The notes below the pieces were generated by a model. That model did not search any database. It worked only from the letters and a program-made list of their open reading frames with translations, and was not told where the DNA came from. 64,000 nt of DNA, taken from Pseudomonas putida. GTDB lineage: Bacteria > Pseudomonadota > Gammaproteobacteria > Pseudomonadales > Pseudomonadaceae. The stretch is from contig NZ_CP039371.1 in NCBI RefSeq assembly GCF_005080685.1, positions 5,332,001 through 5,396,000 on the forward strand, written 5' to 3'. Of this stretch, positions 41,223 to 51,125 are shown in pieces. Every line of letters starts with the position of its first letter. The stretch's first letter is position 1. The position numbers were made by a program, and so were the translations under genes.

Positions 41223-41831
41223 ATGACCGACCGCCCCGCACTGCGCTCGCAACGCCTCAACCAAGTCACCCACGCCCCGCACAGCGAACTCGACGCCCTG
41301 GTCAAATCCCACGCGCCGTTCGACAGCCGAGAAAGCTTCGCCCGCTTCGTCGTGGCCCAATACCTGTTCCAGGCCGAGCTGCAGGCCCTGTACAACGACC
41401 CACGCCTGATCGCCATCGTCCCCGACCTGGCCCAGCGCTGCCGCGCCGAACAAGCCCGGCTGGACCTTGCCGACCTCGGCACCGAGGTGCCTGGCGCCGT
41501 GCCGGGTGCGTTGCACAACCCCAGCGTGGCGCAAGCCTTGGGCTGGATCTTCGTCTCCGAAGGCTCCAAACTGGGCGCTGCGTTTCTGATCAAGCGTGCA
41601 GTGGCCTTGCAGTTGTCCGACAGTTTCGGCGCCAGGCACCTGGGCGAGCCGGCCGGAGGCCGTGCCGAAGGCTGGAAGCAGTTCACCCGGATTCTCGACG
41701 GCCTGGCGCTGTCGCCCGAGGAAGACGCTGCCGCCGAACGTGCTGCGGTGGCCGCCTTCGAGCGCTTCACCGAGCTGCTCAAGCACGCCTACGCCGGCAC
41801 CAGCAACAGCCGGCACGCCACACCGGCCTGA
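41223..41831 (+). CDS. hemO: Haem oxygenase (HemO/PigA family)
   Basis: 202 residues. Opens the haem ring to biliverdin, CO and iron. The probable proximal ligand His20 lies in THAPHSELDALV. The distal helix has GWIFVSEGSKLGAAFLIKRA, matching the PigA group of pseudomonads and Neisseria HemO. It follows the receptor gene by 222 bases including a REP pair and provides the use of imported haem as an iron source. Transcription from the Fur-controlled region upstream is likely but a separate promoter cannot be excluded. Confidence 0.93.
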   Translation: MTDRPALRSQRLNQVTHAPHSELDALVKSHAPFDSRESFARFVVAQYLFQAELQALYNDPRLIAIVPDLAQRCRAEQARLDLADLGTEVPGAVPGALHNPSVAQALGWIFVSEGSKLGAAFLIKRAVALQLSDSFGARHLGEPAGGRAEGWKQFTRILDGLALSPEEDAAAERAAVAAFERFTELLKHAYAGTSNSRHATPA

Positions 41832-41885
41832 TACGCACCACCCGGCCACCCTTCCGGTGGCCGGACCGTTTTTCGCAGTGAGACC

Positions 41886-42299
41886 ATGACCCGACCTGCC
41901 CGCTCCAAACTGTCGCGCCTGCTGTATGGCATCCTGGCTTACGTGAGCCTGGGCATCGGCCTGGTGGCCATCGTCATCCCCGGCCTGCCGACCACCGAGT
42001 TCATCCTGCTCGCCGCCTGGGCCGCGACACGCAGCTCGCCGCGGCTGTCGGCCTGGCTCGAGAACCACCGGCTGTTCGGGCCGATCCTGTACAACTGGCG
42101 CAACGGCAAGGTCATCCAGCGCCGGGCGAAGGTCAGCGCCACCGTGAGCATGCTGGTGTGCGCAGGGCTGATGCTGGTGTTTCTCGAGCACCGCTGGCCC
42201 GTGTTCCTGGCCATTGGCGGCATGACCCTGGGCAACCTGTGGATCTGGTCGCGGCCCGAACAGGCCGGCGTGCCGGGGTCACAGGCTCAGCAGCCCTGA
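41886..42299 (+). CDS. DUF454 (YbaN-type) inner-membrane protein
   Basis: 137 residues with three to four membrane segments. The family pattern is LLYGILAYVSLGIGLVAIVI then PGLPTTEFILLAAWAATRSSPRLSAWLENHRLFGPILYNWRNGKVIQRRAK. Function is unknown. It lies 54 bases after hemO in the same direction, an association seen repeatedly in Pseudomonas haem loci. Its 3' end overlaps the convergent antiporter gene by 21 bases. Confidence 0.85.
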   Translation: MTRPARSKLSRLLYGILAYVSLGIGLVAIVIPGLPTTEFILLAAWAATRSSPRLSAWLENHRLFGPILYNWRNGKVIQRRAKVSATVSMLVCAGLMLVFLEHRWPVFLAIGGMTLGNLWIWSRPEQAGVPGSQAQQP

Positions 42300-43706
42300 G
42301 TACAGCGAATAGGCCGCCACAGCAGCCCCCACCAGCACGGCCGCGAAGATGAGTTTTTCCCACGGGGTGAACAGGGTCTGGCCCTGCTCGCGCTTGGCCT
42401 GGGCGAACAGGATCACGCCTGGGGCATACAGCAGCGCCGACAGCAGCAGGTATTTCAAACCGCCTGCGTACAGCAGCCATACCGCGTACAGCAGCGCCAG
42501 CATTCCCACCACCAGGTCCTTGTGGCGCCGCTTCGGCTGGCCCGCATAGGTTTCACCGCGCGCCGCCAGCAGCACAGCATAGGCTGCCGACCAAAGGTAG
42601 GGCACCAGGATCATCGACGAAGCCAGGTAGATCAGGCTGGTGTAGGTGCCCGCCGAGAACAGGGTGATCAGCAGGAAGCCCTGGATCATGCAGTTGGTCA
42701 GCCACAGGGCATTGGCCGGCACATGGTTGGCGTTTTCCTTGACCAGGAAGCGCGGCATGGTCTTGTCACGGGCAGTGGCGTAGAGGATCTCCGCGCACAG
42801 CAGTGCCCACGACAGCAAGGCCCCCAGCAGCGAGACCGCCAGGCCGATACTGATCAGCAGGCCACCCCAGGGCCCGACGATGTATTCGAGCACGGCGGCC
42901 AGCGACGGGTTCTGCAGCCCGGCCAGTTCCGGCTGGGTCATGACCCCCAGCGACAGGACGTTGACCAGCACCAGCAAGGCCAGCACACCGAGAAACCCTA
43001 TCACCGTGGCCTTGCCCACGTCCGAGCGGTTCTGCGCCCGACCGGAATAGACACTGGCGCCCTCGATGCCGATGAACACGAATACCGTCACCAGCATCAT
43101 GTTGCGCACCTGCTCGAGCACATTGCCGAACTGCGGATTGCTCAGGCCCCAGATATCGCGGGTGAAGACATCGGCCTTGAAGGCGAACGCGGCAATCACC
43201 ACGAAGATCAACAGTGGCACGACCTTGGCCACGGTGGTGACCTGGTTGATGAACGCCGCCTCCTTGATGCCGCGCAACACGATGAAATGCACGGTCCAGA
43301 GCAGCAGGGAGGCACAGCCGATGGCGATCGGCGTATTGCCCTCGCCGAACACCGGGAAGTAGAACCCCAGGGTGCTAAAAAGCAGCACGAAGTAGCCGAC
43401 GTTGCCCAGCCAGGCGCTGATCCAATAGCCCCAGGCGGAGGAAAAGCCCATGTACTCGCCGAATCCGGCCTTGGCGTAAGCGTACACGCCGGAATCGAGT
43501 TCGGGCTTGCGGTTGGCCAGGGTCTGGAACACGAAGGCCAGGGCCAGCATGCCAACGGCGGTGATACCCCAGCCGATCAATACCGCACCGACGTCGGCGC
43601 GGGCCGCCATGTTCTGCGGCAGCGAGAAGATCCCGCCGCCAATCATCGACCCGACCACCAATGCGATCAGTGCGCCAAGGCGTAGCTTCTGTCCCGGTTC
43701 GCTCAT
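42279..43706 (-). CDS. Second ArcD-type amino-acid antiporter
   Basis: 475 residues from ATG 43706 (MSEPGQKLRLGALIALVVGS); longer upstream frames have no homology. It is the same length as the ArcD at 44137 and very similar (GSMIGGGIFSLPQNMAA, GFSSAWGYWISAWLGNVGYF, LRGIKEAAFIN, FIGIEGASVYSGRAQ). Twelve or so membrane segments of the APC superfamily are apparent. ArcD exchanges arginine for ornithine. The two genes face away from each other across a 430-base gap, pointing to duplication followed by inversion. It may prefer another basic amino acid or serve under other conditions. Confidence 0.88.
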   Translation of the reverse strand: MSEPGQKLRLGALIALVVGSMIGGGIFSLPQNMAARADVGAVLIGWGITAVGMLALAFVFQTLANRKPELDSGVYAYAKAGFGEYMGFSSAWGYWISAWLGNVGYFVLLFSTLGFYFPVFGEGNTPIAIGCASLLLWTVHFIVLRGIKEAAFINQVTTVAKVVPLLIFVVIAAFAFKADVFTRDIWGLSNPQFGNVLEQVRNMMLVTVFVFIGIEGASVYSGRAQNRSDVGKATVIGFLGVLALLVLVNVLSLGVMTQPELAGLQNPSLAAVLEYIVGPWGGLLISIGLAVSLLGALLSWALLCAEILYATARDKTMPRFLVKENANHVPANALWLTNCMIQGFLLITLFSAGTYTSLIYLASSMILVPYLWSAAYAVLLAARGETYAGQPKRRHKDLVVGMLALLYAVWLLYAGGLKYLLLSALLYAPGVILFAQAKREQGQTLFTPWEKLIFAAVLVGAAVAAYSLYSGLLSL

Positions 43707-43769
43707 GGCGCTCCTTTTCTGCACGCTGTCATTCGTTTGAAACAGCAACGCAGGCCATACTAAGTACCC

Positions 43770-43925
43770 ATACTTATATGGCACTGATCATTAAACCTAT
43801 AGCACTCATAACTCATTTGTCTATAGGCCAGCTCTATTACAACCGTGTCAGCACAGAAAATATAAGACAACGCACTAGAACTCAAAATTCATTTGAAAAA
43901 TTTGCGAAACGCTCAAAAGCGGCTA
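43770..43925. other. AT-rich stretch in the arcD-arcD gap, no gene seen
   Basis: This part of the 430-base gap is far richer in A and T than its surroundings (for example ATTCATTTGAAAAATTTGCG). I find no ORF, RNA gene or repeat in it. It probably holds the promoter of the minus-strand antiporter, though no clear -35/-10 pair stands out. Confidence 0.4.
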
Positions 43926-44027
43926 GCTTGAGAGTTCGCAGGCTACACAGAGCGTTTGCTCTAGAAAGACATGGAGGTGCCAGCGCCCAAGGCCTGCAGC
44001 TGAGCTGTCGGCACTCTCCAGGAGCCG

Positions 44028-44052
44028 CGTGAAGGAAATTTCCTACTTCACG
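44028..44052. other. Palindrome upstream of arcD
   Basis: CGTGAAG (44028-44034) and CTTCACG (44046-44052) enclose GGAAATTTCC. It may be an operator; I cannot name the protein. Confidence 0.4.
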
Positions 44053-44054
44053 TG

Positions 44055-44084
44055 GTCATGAACTGATTTGTGTCAGTTCATGAC
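44055..44084 (+). promoter_or_regulatory. Predicted Anr (FNR-type) box of arcDABC inside a perfect 12-bp inverted repeat
   Basis: GTCATGAACTGA and TCAGTTCATGAC enclose TTTGTG. The centre reads CTGAT-TTGT-GTCAG, keeping the TGA-N6-TCA core of the Anr/FNR site. A candidate -10 box TTTAAT (44097-44102) would put the centre at about -40, the class II position used by Anr. Anaerobic induction of arcDABC by Anr is established in P. aeruginosa. Confidence 0.65.
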
Positions 44085-44136
44085 TCCGGCGTCGGATTTA
44101 ATCTGTCGTCAACTTTCTCCTGGCAGGAGTTGTTAA

Positions 44137-45564
44137 ATGTCTGATTCTTCCGGAAAACTAAAACTCGGCGCGTTAGTTGCACTTGTTGTCGGCTCGATGA
44201 TTGGCGGCGGGATCTTCTCGCTGCCGCAAAACATGGCGGCCAGCGCGGAGGTGGGGGCCGTGCTCATCGGCTGGGCAATCACCGCCGTCGGCATGCTGAC
44301 CCTGGCCTTCGTGTTCCAGACCCTGGCCAACCGCAAGCCTGACCTGGACGGCGGGGTGTACGCCTACGCCAAGGCCGGGTTCGGCGACTACATGGGCTTT
44401 TCCTCGGCCTGGGGCTACTGGATCAGTGCCTGGCTGGGCAACGTCGGCTACTTCGTGTTGTTGTTCAGCACCCTCGGCTACTTCTTCCCGATCTTCGGCG
44501 AAGGCAATACACCGGCGGCCATCATCGGCGCCTCGGTGCTGCTCTGGGCCGTGCACTTCCTGGTGCTGCGCGGCATCAAGGAGGCAGCGTTCATCAACCT
44601 GATCACCACCGTGGCCAAGGTCGTGCCGCTGTTGATCTTCGTGCTGATCTGCCTGTTCGCGTTCAAGCTCGACATCTTCACCGCCGACATCTGGGGCGTG
44701 GGCGCTCCTGAGCTGGGCAGCGTGATGAACCAGGTGCGCAACATGATGCTGGTCACCGTGTGGGTGTTCATCGGCATCGAGGGCGCGAGCATCTTCTCAT
44801 CGCGTGCCGAGAAACGCTCGGACGTGGGCAAGGCCACGGTCATCGGCTTCATCACCGTGCTGCTGTTCCTGGTACTGGTCAACGTGCTGTCGCTTGGCGT
44901 GATGACCCAACCGGAACTGGCCAAGCTGCAGAACCCGTCGATGGCCGCCGTGCTCGAGCACGTGGTAGGCCACTGGGGCGCGGTGCTGATCAGCGTCGGC
45001 CTGGTCATCTCGCTGCTCGGGGCGCTGCTGTCGTGGGTGCTGCTGTGCGCGGAGATCATGTTCGCCGCCGCCAAGGACCACACCATGCCGGAGTTCCTGC
45101 GCCGCGAGAACAGCAAGCAGGTGCCGGCCAACGCGCTGTGGCTGACCAACGCGATGGTGCAGATCTTCTTGGTCATCACCCTGTTCTCCAGCAGTACCTA
45201 CCTGTCGCTGATCTACCTCGCCACCTCGATGATCCTGGTGCCCTACCTGTGGTCGGCAGCCTACGGCTTCCTGCTGGCCTTGCGTGGCGAAACCTATGAA
45301 CAAGCCGCATCCGAGCGCAGCAAGGACCTGCTGATCGGCGGCATCGCGCTCGTCTACGCCATCTGGCTGCTGTATGCCGGCGGCGTGAAATACCTGCTGC
45401 TTTCCGCACTGCTGTATGCCCCTGGCGCCATCCTGTTCGCCAAGGCCAAGCGCGAAATCGGCCAACCTATCTTCACCAACATCGAAAAACTGGTCTTCGC
45501 CGCGGTTGTCGTGGGTGCCCTGGTGGCCGCCTACGGCCTGTACGACGGATTCCTGACTCTTTGA
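44137..45564 (+). CDS. arcD: Arginine/ornithine antiporter
   Basis: 475 residues, APC-superfamily permease with about 12 membrane segments. The start ATG 44137 has AGGAG nine bases upstream. N-terminal GALVALVVGSMIGGGIFSLPQ and GYWISAWLGNVGYFVLLF are typical. It imports arginine in exchange for ornithine made by ArcA/ArcB. It is the first gene of arcDABC, with a predicted Anr box upstream and arcA 33 bases downstream. Confidence 0.94.
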   Translation: MSDSSGKLKLGALVALVVGSMIGGGIFSLPQNMAASAEVGAVLIGWAITAVGMLTLAFVFQTLANRKPDLDGGVYAYAKAGFGDYMGFSSAWGYWISAWLGNVGYFVLLFSTLGYFFPIFGEGNTPAAIIGASVLLWAVHFLVLRGIKEAAFINLITTVAKVVPLLIFVLICLFAFKLDIFTADIWGVGAPELGSVMNQVRNMMLVTVWVFIGIEGASIFSSRAEKRSDVGKATVIGFITVLLFLVLVNVLSLGVMTQPELAKLQNPSMAAVLEHVVGHWGAVLISVGLVISLLGALLSWVLLCAEIMFAAAKDHTMPEFLRRENSKQVPANALWLTNAMVQIFLVITLFSSSTYLSLIYLATSMILVPYLWSAAYGFLLALRGETYEQAASERSKDLLIGGIALVYAIWLLYAGGVKYLLLSALLYAPGAILFAKAKREIGQPIFTNIEKLVFAAVVVGALVAAYGLYDGFLTL

Positions 45565-45597
45565 TCCTGGTCTTCGCACTATTGGAGGATTTGAACC

Positions 45598-46851
45598 ATG
45601 TCCACTGAAAAACAGAAGTACGGTGTCCACTCCGAGGCCGGCAAGCTGCACAAGGTGATGGTTTGCGCTCCGGGCCTGGCGCACAAGCGCCTGACCCCCA
45701 GCAACTGCGACGAACTGCTGTTCGACGACGTGATCTGGGTCGACCAGGCCAAGCGGGACCACTTCGACTTCGTCACCAAGATGCGCGAACGCGGCGTCGA
45801 GGTGCTGGAGATGCACAACCTGCTGACCGACATCGTGCAGAACAAAGAAGCCCTGAAATGGATCCTCGATCGCAAGATCACCCCTGACACCGTTGGCGTA
45901 GGCCTGACCAACGAGGTGCGCAGCTGGCTCGAAGGCCTGGAACCCCGTCACCTGGCGGAGTTCCTGATCGGCGGTGTCGCCGGCCAGGACCTGCCGCAAA
46001 GCGAAGGCGCCGATGTGGTCAAGATGTACAACGACTACCTGGGCCACTCGAGCTTCATTCTGCCGCCGCTGCCCAACACCCAGTTCACCCGTGATACCAC
46101 TTGCTGGATCTACGGCGGCGTGACCCTCAACCCGATGTACTGGCCGGCGCGACGTCAGGAAACCCTGCTGACCACCGCCATCTACAAGTTCCACCCCGAG
46201 TTCACCAAGGCCGACTTCCAGGTCTGGTATGGCGACCCGGACAAGGACCACGGCAGCGCCACCCTCGAAGGCGGTGACGTGATGCCGATCGGCAAGGGCA
46301 TCGTGCTCATCGGCATGGGCGAGCGCACCTCGCGCCAGGCCATCGGCCAACTGGCGCAGAACCTGTTCGCCAAGGGCGCGGCCAGCGAAGTCATCGTCGC
46401 CGGCCTGCCGAAATCCCGCGCCGCCATGCACCTGGACACCGTGTTCAGCTTCTGCGACCGCGACCTGGTCACGGTCTTCCCGGAAGTGGTCAACGAGATC
46501 GTGCCGTTCATCATCCGCCCGGACGAAGGCAAGCCCTACGGCATGGACGTGCGCCGCATCAACAAATCGTTCATCGAGGTGGTGGGCGAGCAGCTTGGCG
46601 TCAAGCTGCGGGTGGTGGAAACCGGTGGCAACAGCTTCGCCGCCGAGCGTGAACAGTGGGACGACGGCAACAACGTGGTGGCCATCGAACCAGGCGTGGT
46701 GGTCGGCTACGACCGCAACACCTACACCAACACCCTGCTGCGCAAGGCCGGCATCGAAGTCATCACCATCAGCGCCGGCGAACTGGGCCGGGGCCGTGGC
46801 GGCGGTCACTGCATGACCTGCCCGATCGTGCGCGACCCGGTCGACTACTAG
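45598..46851 (+). CDS. arcA: Arginine deiminase
   Basis: 417 residues, one fewer than P. aeruginosa ArcA. It converts arginine to citrulline and ammonia. The guanidino-modifying fold shows [56 protein letters not shown] and the catalytic Cys405 in [14 protein letters not shown]. Ribosome site GGAGG precedes the ATG. Second gene of arcDABC. Confidence 0.97.
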   Translation: MSTEKQKYGVHSEAGKLHKVMVCAPGLAHKRLTPSNCDELLFDDVIWVDQAKRDHFDFVTKMRERGVEVLEMHNLLTDIVQNKEALKWILDRKITPDTVGVGLTNEVRSWLEGLEPRHLAEFLIGGVAGQDLPQSEGADVVKMYNDYLGHSSFILPPLPNTQFTRDTTCWIYGGVTLNPMYWPARRQETLLTTAIYKFHPEFTKADFQVWYGDPDKDHGSATLEGGDVMPIGKGIVLIGMGERTSRQAIGQLAQNLFAKGAASEVIVAGLPKSRAAMHLDTVFSFCDRDLVTVFPEVVNEIVPFIIRPDEGKPYGMDVRRINKSFIEVVGEQLGVKLRVVETGGNSFAAEREQWDDGNNVVAIEPGVVVGYDRNTYTNTLLRKAGIEVITISAGELGRGRGGGHCMTCPIVRDPVDY

Positions 46852-46861
46852 TACGACCAAC

Positions 46862-46889
46862 CCCGGCGGTGCCCAACCGGGCCGCCGGG
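46862..46889 (+). other. Intercistronic hairpin between arcA and arcB
   Basis: Perfect 8-bp stem CCCGGCGG / CCGCCGGG with a 12-base loop and no T-run. Such hairpins commonly mark mRNA processing or stability points in arc operons. Confidence 0.55.
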
Positions 46890-46932
46890 CAGCCAACAGC
46901 CGAATTCTTTGAAAGCCTAAGGAGACTCCGTC

Positions 46933-47943
46933 ATGGCGTTCAACATCCACAATCGCAACCTGCTCAGCCTCGAACACCACACTACCCGCGAGCTGAAGTA
47001 CCTGCTGGACCTGTCCCGCGACCTCAAGCGCGCCAAATACACCGGCACCGAGCAGCAGCACCTGAAGGGCAACAACATCGCCCTGATCTTCGAGAAGACC
47101 TCCACCCGCACCCGCTGCGCCTTCGAGGTCGCCGCCTATGACCAGGGCGCCAACGTCACCTACATCGACCCCAACTCCTCGCAGATCGGCCACAAGGAAA
47201 GCATGAAGGACACCGCCCGCGTGCTCGGGCGCATGTACGATGCCATCGAGTATCGCGGCTTCAAGCAGGAGATCGTCGAGGAGCTGGCGAAATTCGCCGG
47301 CGTACCGGTGTTCAACGGCCTCACCGACGAATACCACCCGACCCAGATGATCGCCGACGTGCTGACCATGCGCGAGCACAGCGACAAGCCGCTGCACGAC
47401 ATCAGCTACGTGTACCTGGGCGATGCCCGCAACAACATGGGCAACTCGTTGCTGCTGATCGGTGCCAAGCTCGGCATGGACGTGCGCATCGCTGCGCCCA
47501 AGGAGCTGTGGCCGCTCGACGAACTGGTGGAGCGCTGCAAGAAGTACGCTGAAGAGAGCGGCGCGCGCATCACCCTGACCGAGGACGCCAAGGCCGCGGT
47601 CAAGGGCGTGGACTTCATCCACACCGACGTCTGGGTATCGATGGGCGAGCCGATCGAAGCCTGGGGCGAGCGTATCAAGTTGCTCAAGCCGTACCAGGTG
47701 AACAAGGAGCTGATGAAGGCCTCCGGCAATCCACGGACCAAGTTCATGCACTGCCTGCCGGCGTTCCACAACTCCGAGACCAAGGTCGGCAAGCAGATCG
47801 CCGAACAGTATCCGGAGCTGTCGAACGGCATCGAAGTGACCGATGACGTGTTCGAGTCGCCGGCCTGCATCGCCTTCGAGCAGGCGGAAAACCGCATGCA
47901 TACGATCAAGGCGATCCTGGTGTCGACCCTGGCCGATCTGTAA
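46933..47943 (+). CDS. arcB: Catabolic ornithine carbamoyltransferase
   Basis: 336 residues, equal to the P. aeruginosa catabolic enzyme. It turns citrulline and phosphate into ornithine and carbamoyl phosphate. The carbamoyl-phosphate loop is [20 protein letters not shown]; then [31 protein letters not shown] and the catalytic Cys loop MHCLPAFHN. Its setting between arcA and arcC makes the catabolic role clear as opposed to the anabolic ArgF. Confidence 0.95.
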   Translation: MAFNIHNRNLLSLEHHTTRELKYLLDLSRDLKRAKYTGTEQQHLKGNNIALIFEKTSTRTRCAFEVAAYDQGANVTYIDPNSSQIGHKESMKDTARVLGRMYDAIEYRGFKQEIVEELAKFAGVPVFNGLTDEYHPTQMIADVLTMREHSDKPLHDISYVYLGDARNNMGNSLLLIGAKLGMDVRIAAPKELWPLDELVERCKKYAEESGARITLTEDAKAAVKGVDFIHTDVWVSMGEPIEAWGERIKLLKPYQVNKELMKASGNPRTKFMHCLPAFHNSETKVGKQIAEQYPELSNGIEVTDDVFESPACIAFEQAENRMHTIKAILVSTLADL

Positions 47944-47973
47944 GGGCTGCCTCGGCATCGCGGACCACCTGCT

Positions 47974-48067
47974 CCCTGTAGGAGCGGGTTCACCCGCGAA
48001 AGCGCCAGTCCAGACAACCTCAAGGGGCCTGCTGGCGCATTCGCGGGTAAACCCGCTCCTACAGGGA
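47974..48067. repeat. REP pair between arcB and arcC
   Basis: Inverted units CCCTGTAGGAGCGGGTTCAC (47974 onward) and GGTAAACCCGCTCCTACAGG (to 48067), with GCGCCAG / CTGGCGC pairing inside. Confidence 0.88.
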
Positions 48068-48119
48068 CGGTGTCGTTGGCGACGGCAGCACTCCCTTTCT
48101 CAGTTAAAGGACATTCCCC

Positions 48120-49049
48120 ATGCGTATCGTTGTAGCTTTGGGCGGTAACGCCCTGCTGCGTCGCGGCGAGCCGATGACCGCTGAAAACCAGCGCGCCAAC
48201 ATCCGCACCGCCACCGAACAGATCGCCAAGATCCACCCCGGCAACGAACTGGTCATCGCCCACGGCAACGGCCCGCAAGTCGGCCTGCTGTCGCTCCAGG
48301 GCATGGCCTACAAACCCGACGAGGCCTACCCGCTGGACGTGCTGGGCGCCGAGACCGAGGGCATGATCGGCTACATGATCGAACAGGAGCTGGGCAACCT
48401 GCTGGCATTCGAGGTGCCGTTCGCCACCCTGCTCACCCAGGTCGAGGTTGACGCCAACGACCCTGCTTTCAAGGATCCGACCAAGTTCATCGGTCCGGTC
48501 TACAGCAAGGAAGAAGCCGAAAAGCTGGCCAAGGAAAAGGGCTGGGTGGTCAAGCCGGACGGCGACAAGTACCGCCGCGTGGTGGCCAGCCCGAAACCCA
48601 AGCGCATCTTCGAGATTCGCCCGATCAAATGGCTGCTGGAAAAGAGCAGCATCGTGATCTGCGCAGGCGGTGGCGGCATTCCCACCATGTACGATGAAAA
48701 CCGCAAGCTCAAGGGCATCGAGGCGGTGATCGACAAGGACCTGGCCTCGGCACTGCTGGCCGAGCAGCTGGAGGCCGACCTGCTGGTGATCGCCACCGAC
48801 GTCGACGCCGCCTACATCGACTGGGGCAAGCCGACGCAGAAGGCCATCGCCCAGGCCCACCCCGACGAACTCGAGCGCCTGGGCTTCGCCGCCGGCTCCA
48901 TGGGGCCGAAAGTGCAGGCCGCCAGCAACTTCGCCCGCAACACCGGCAAGGTGGCGGTGATCAGCTCGCTGGAAAAGATCGAGGACATCGTCAAGGGCGC
49001 CGCCGGCACTCGGGTTTCCACCGCCAACCCCGGAATAAGCTACCGTTGA
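48120..49049 (+). CDS. arcC: Carbamate kinase
   Basis: 309 residues. It makes ATP from carbamoyl phosphate, the energy-yielding step of the deiminase pathway. Visible are [49 protein letters not shown] and [14 protein letters not shown] of the amino-acid kinase fold. Last gene of arcDABC, separated from arcB by 176 bases with a REP pair and followed by a hairpin. Confidence 0.96.
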   Translation: MRIVVALGGNALLRRGEPMTAENQRANIRTATEQIAKIHPGNELVIAHGNGPQVGLLSLQGMAYKPDEAYPLDVLGAETEGMIGYMIEQELGNLLAFEVPFATLLTQVEVDANDPAFKDPTKFIGPVYSKEEAEKLAKEKGWVVKPDGDKYRRVVASPKPKRIFEIRPIKWLLEKSSIVICAGGGGIPTMYDENRKLKGIEAVIDKDLASALLAEQLEADLLVIATDVDAAYIDWGKPTQKAIAQAHPDELERLGFAAGSMGPKVQAASNFARNTGKVAVISSLEKIEDIVKGAAGTRVSTANPGISYR

Positions 49050-49056
49050 TGCACTG

Positions 49057-49077
49057 GGCGGGCGCTGTTCGCCCGCC
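49057..49077 (+). terminator. Hairpin after arcC
   Basis: Perfect 8-bp stem GGCGGGCG / CGCCCGCC with CTGTT loop, then AATTTC. Weak T tail, but the only terminator-like element after arcDABC. Confidence 0.55.
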
Positions 49078-49103
49078 AATTTCAACCTTCCGGAGGATTC
49101 ACC

Positions 49104-49478
49104 ATGGCCACGTACGAGCCCGGTCATGTACATATCGAGCGCACCGCGCTGAACCAGAACGACCACAGCTACGATCTCAAGATCGATTACGAAGCTGAAA
49201 CCGACCCCAAGGAAGGCAGAGGTATCCAGTTCCGCATGCATGGCACCATCGAAGGCAAGACGGTCGACGAAAAGTTCTTCCTGGCCAAGGACCAGGTACT
49301 GCCCAGCTTCCTCATGCTGCTGAGCCGCAAGGCACAGTCCTACCTGCCACCGCCGAAGAAATTCGAAAGCCTGAGCTCTCCACACAAACTCTACGACCAC
49401 ATGTTCAGCGACATTCGAGAAAAACTGGATGTGAAATCCGGCGACCCGGTCAAACCCGAACATCTAGGTAACGCCTGA
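49104..49478 (+). CDS. Small conserved pseudomonad protein (DUF5064-like)
   Basis: 124 residues, soluble, without signal peptide. The sequence starts MATYEPGHVHIERTALNQND and alternates charged strands (YDLKIDYEAETDPKEG, IQFRMHGTIEGKTVDEKFFL), suggesting a small beta-rich fold with a C-terminal helix. I recall it as a Pseudomonas-restricted family of unknown function. A GGAGG site precedes the ATG. It follows arcC by 54 bases, and read-through past the weak hairpin is possible. Confidence 0.65.
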   Translation: MATYEPGHVHIERTALNQNDHSYDLKIDYEAETDPKEGRGIQFRMHGTIEGKTVDEKFFLAKDQVLPSFLMLLSRKAQSYLPPPKKFESLSSPHKLYDHMFSDIREKLDVKSGDPVKPEHLGNA

Positions 49479-49503
49479 TCCCACCCAGCCGGCTCCCACA
49501 CTC

Positions 49504-49530
49504 TCCTGTAGGAGCCGGCTTGCCGGCGAT
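49504..49530. repeat. Single REP unit
   Basis: TCCTGTAGGAGCCGGCTTGC, a solitary REP-type element with inner GCCGGCTTGCCGGC pairing. Confidence 0.7.
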
Positions 49531-49609
49531 ACCGCCACCGCCGTCCTTGGGCATGTACCCCGACTAGGGGCATACTAACGCCCTCCCCGGCCACCACCCC
49601 CGCCTTCCC

Positions 49610-51118
<1,509 letters not shown>

Positions 51119-51125
51119 GCGTGCT

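Noticed and set aside
44797..47958. Very long open frame on the minus strand opposite arcD, arcA and arcB
   Set aside because: It mirrors three well-identified genes on the plus strand; its translation is low-complexity Val/His/Gly-rich sequence typical of antisense frames in GC-rich DNA.
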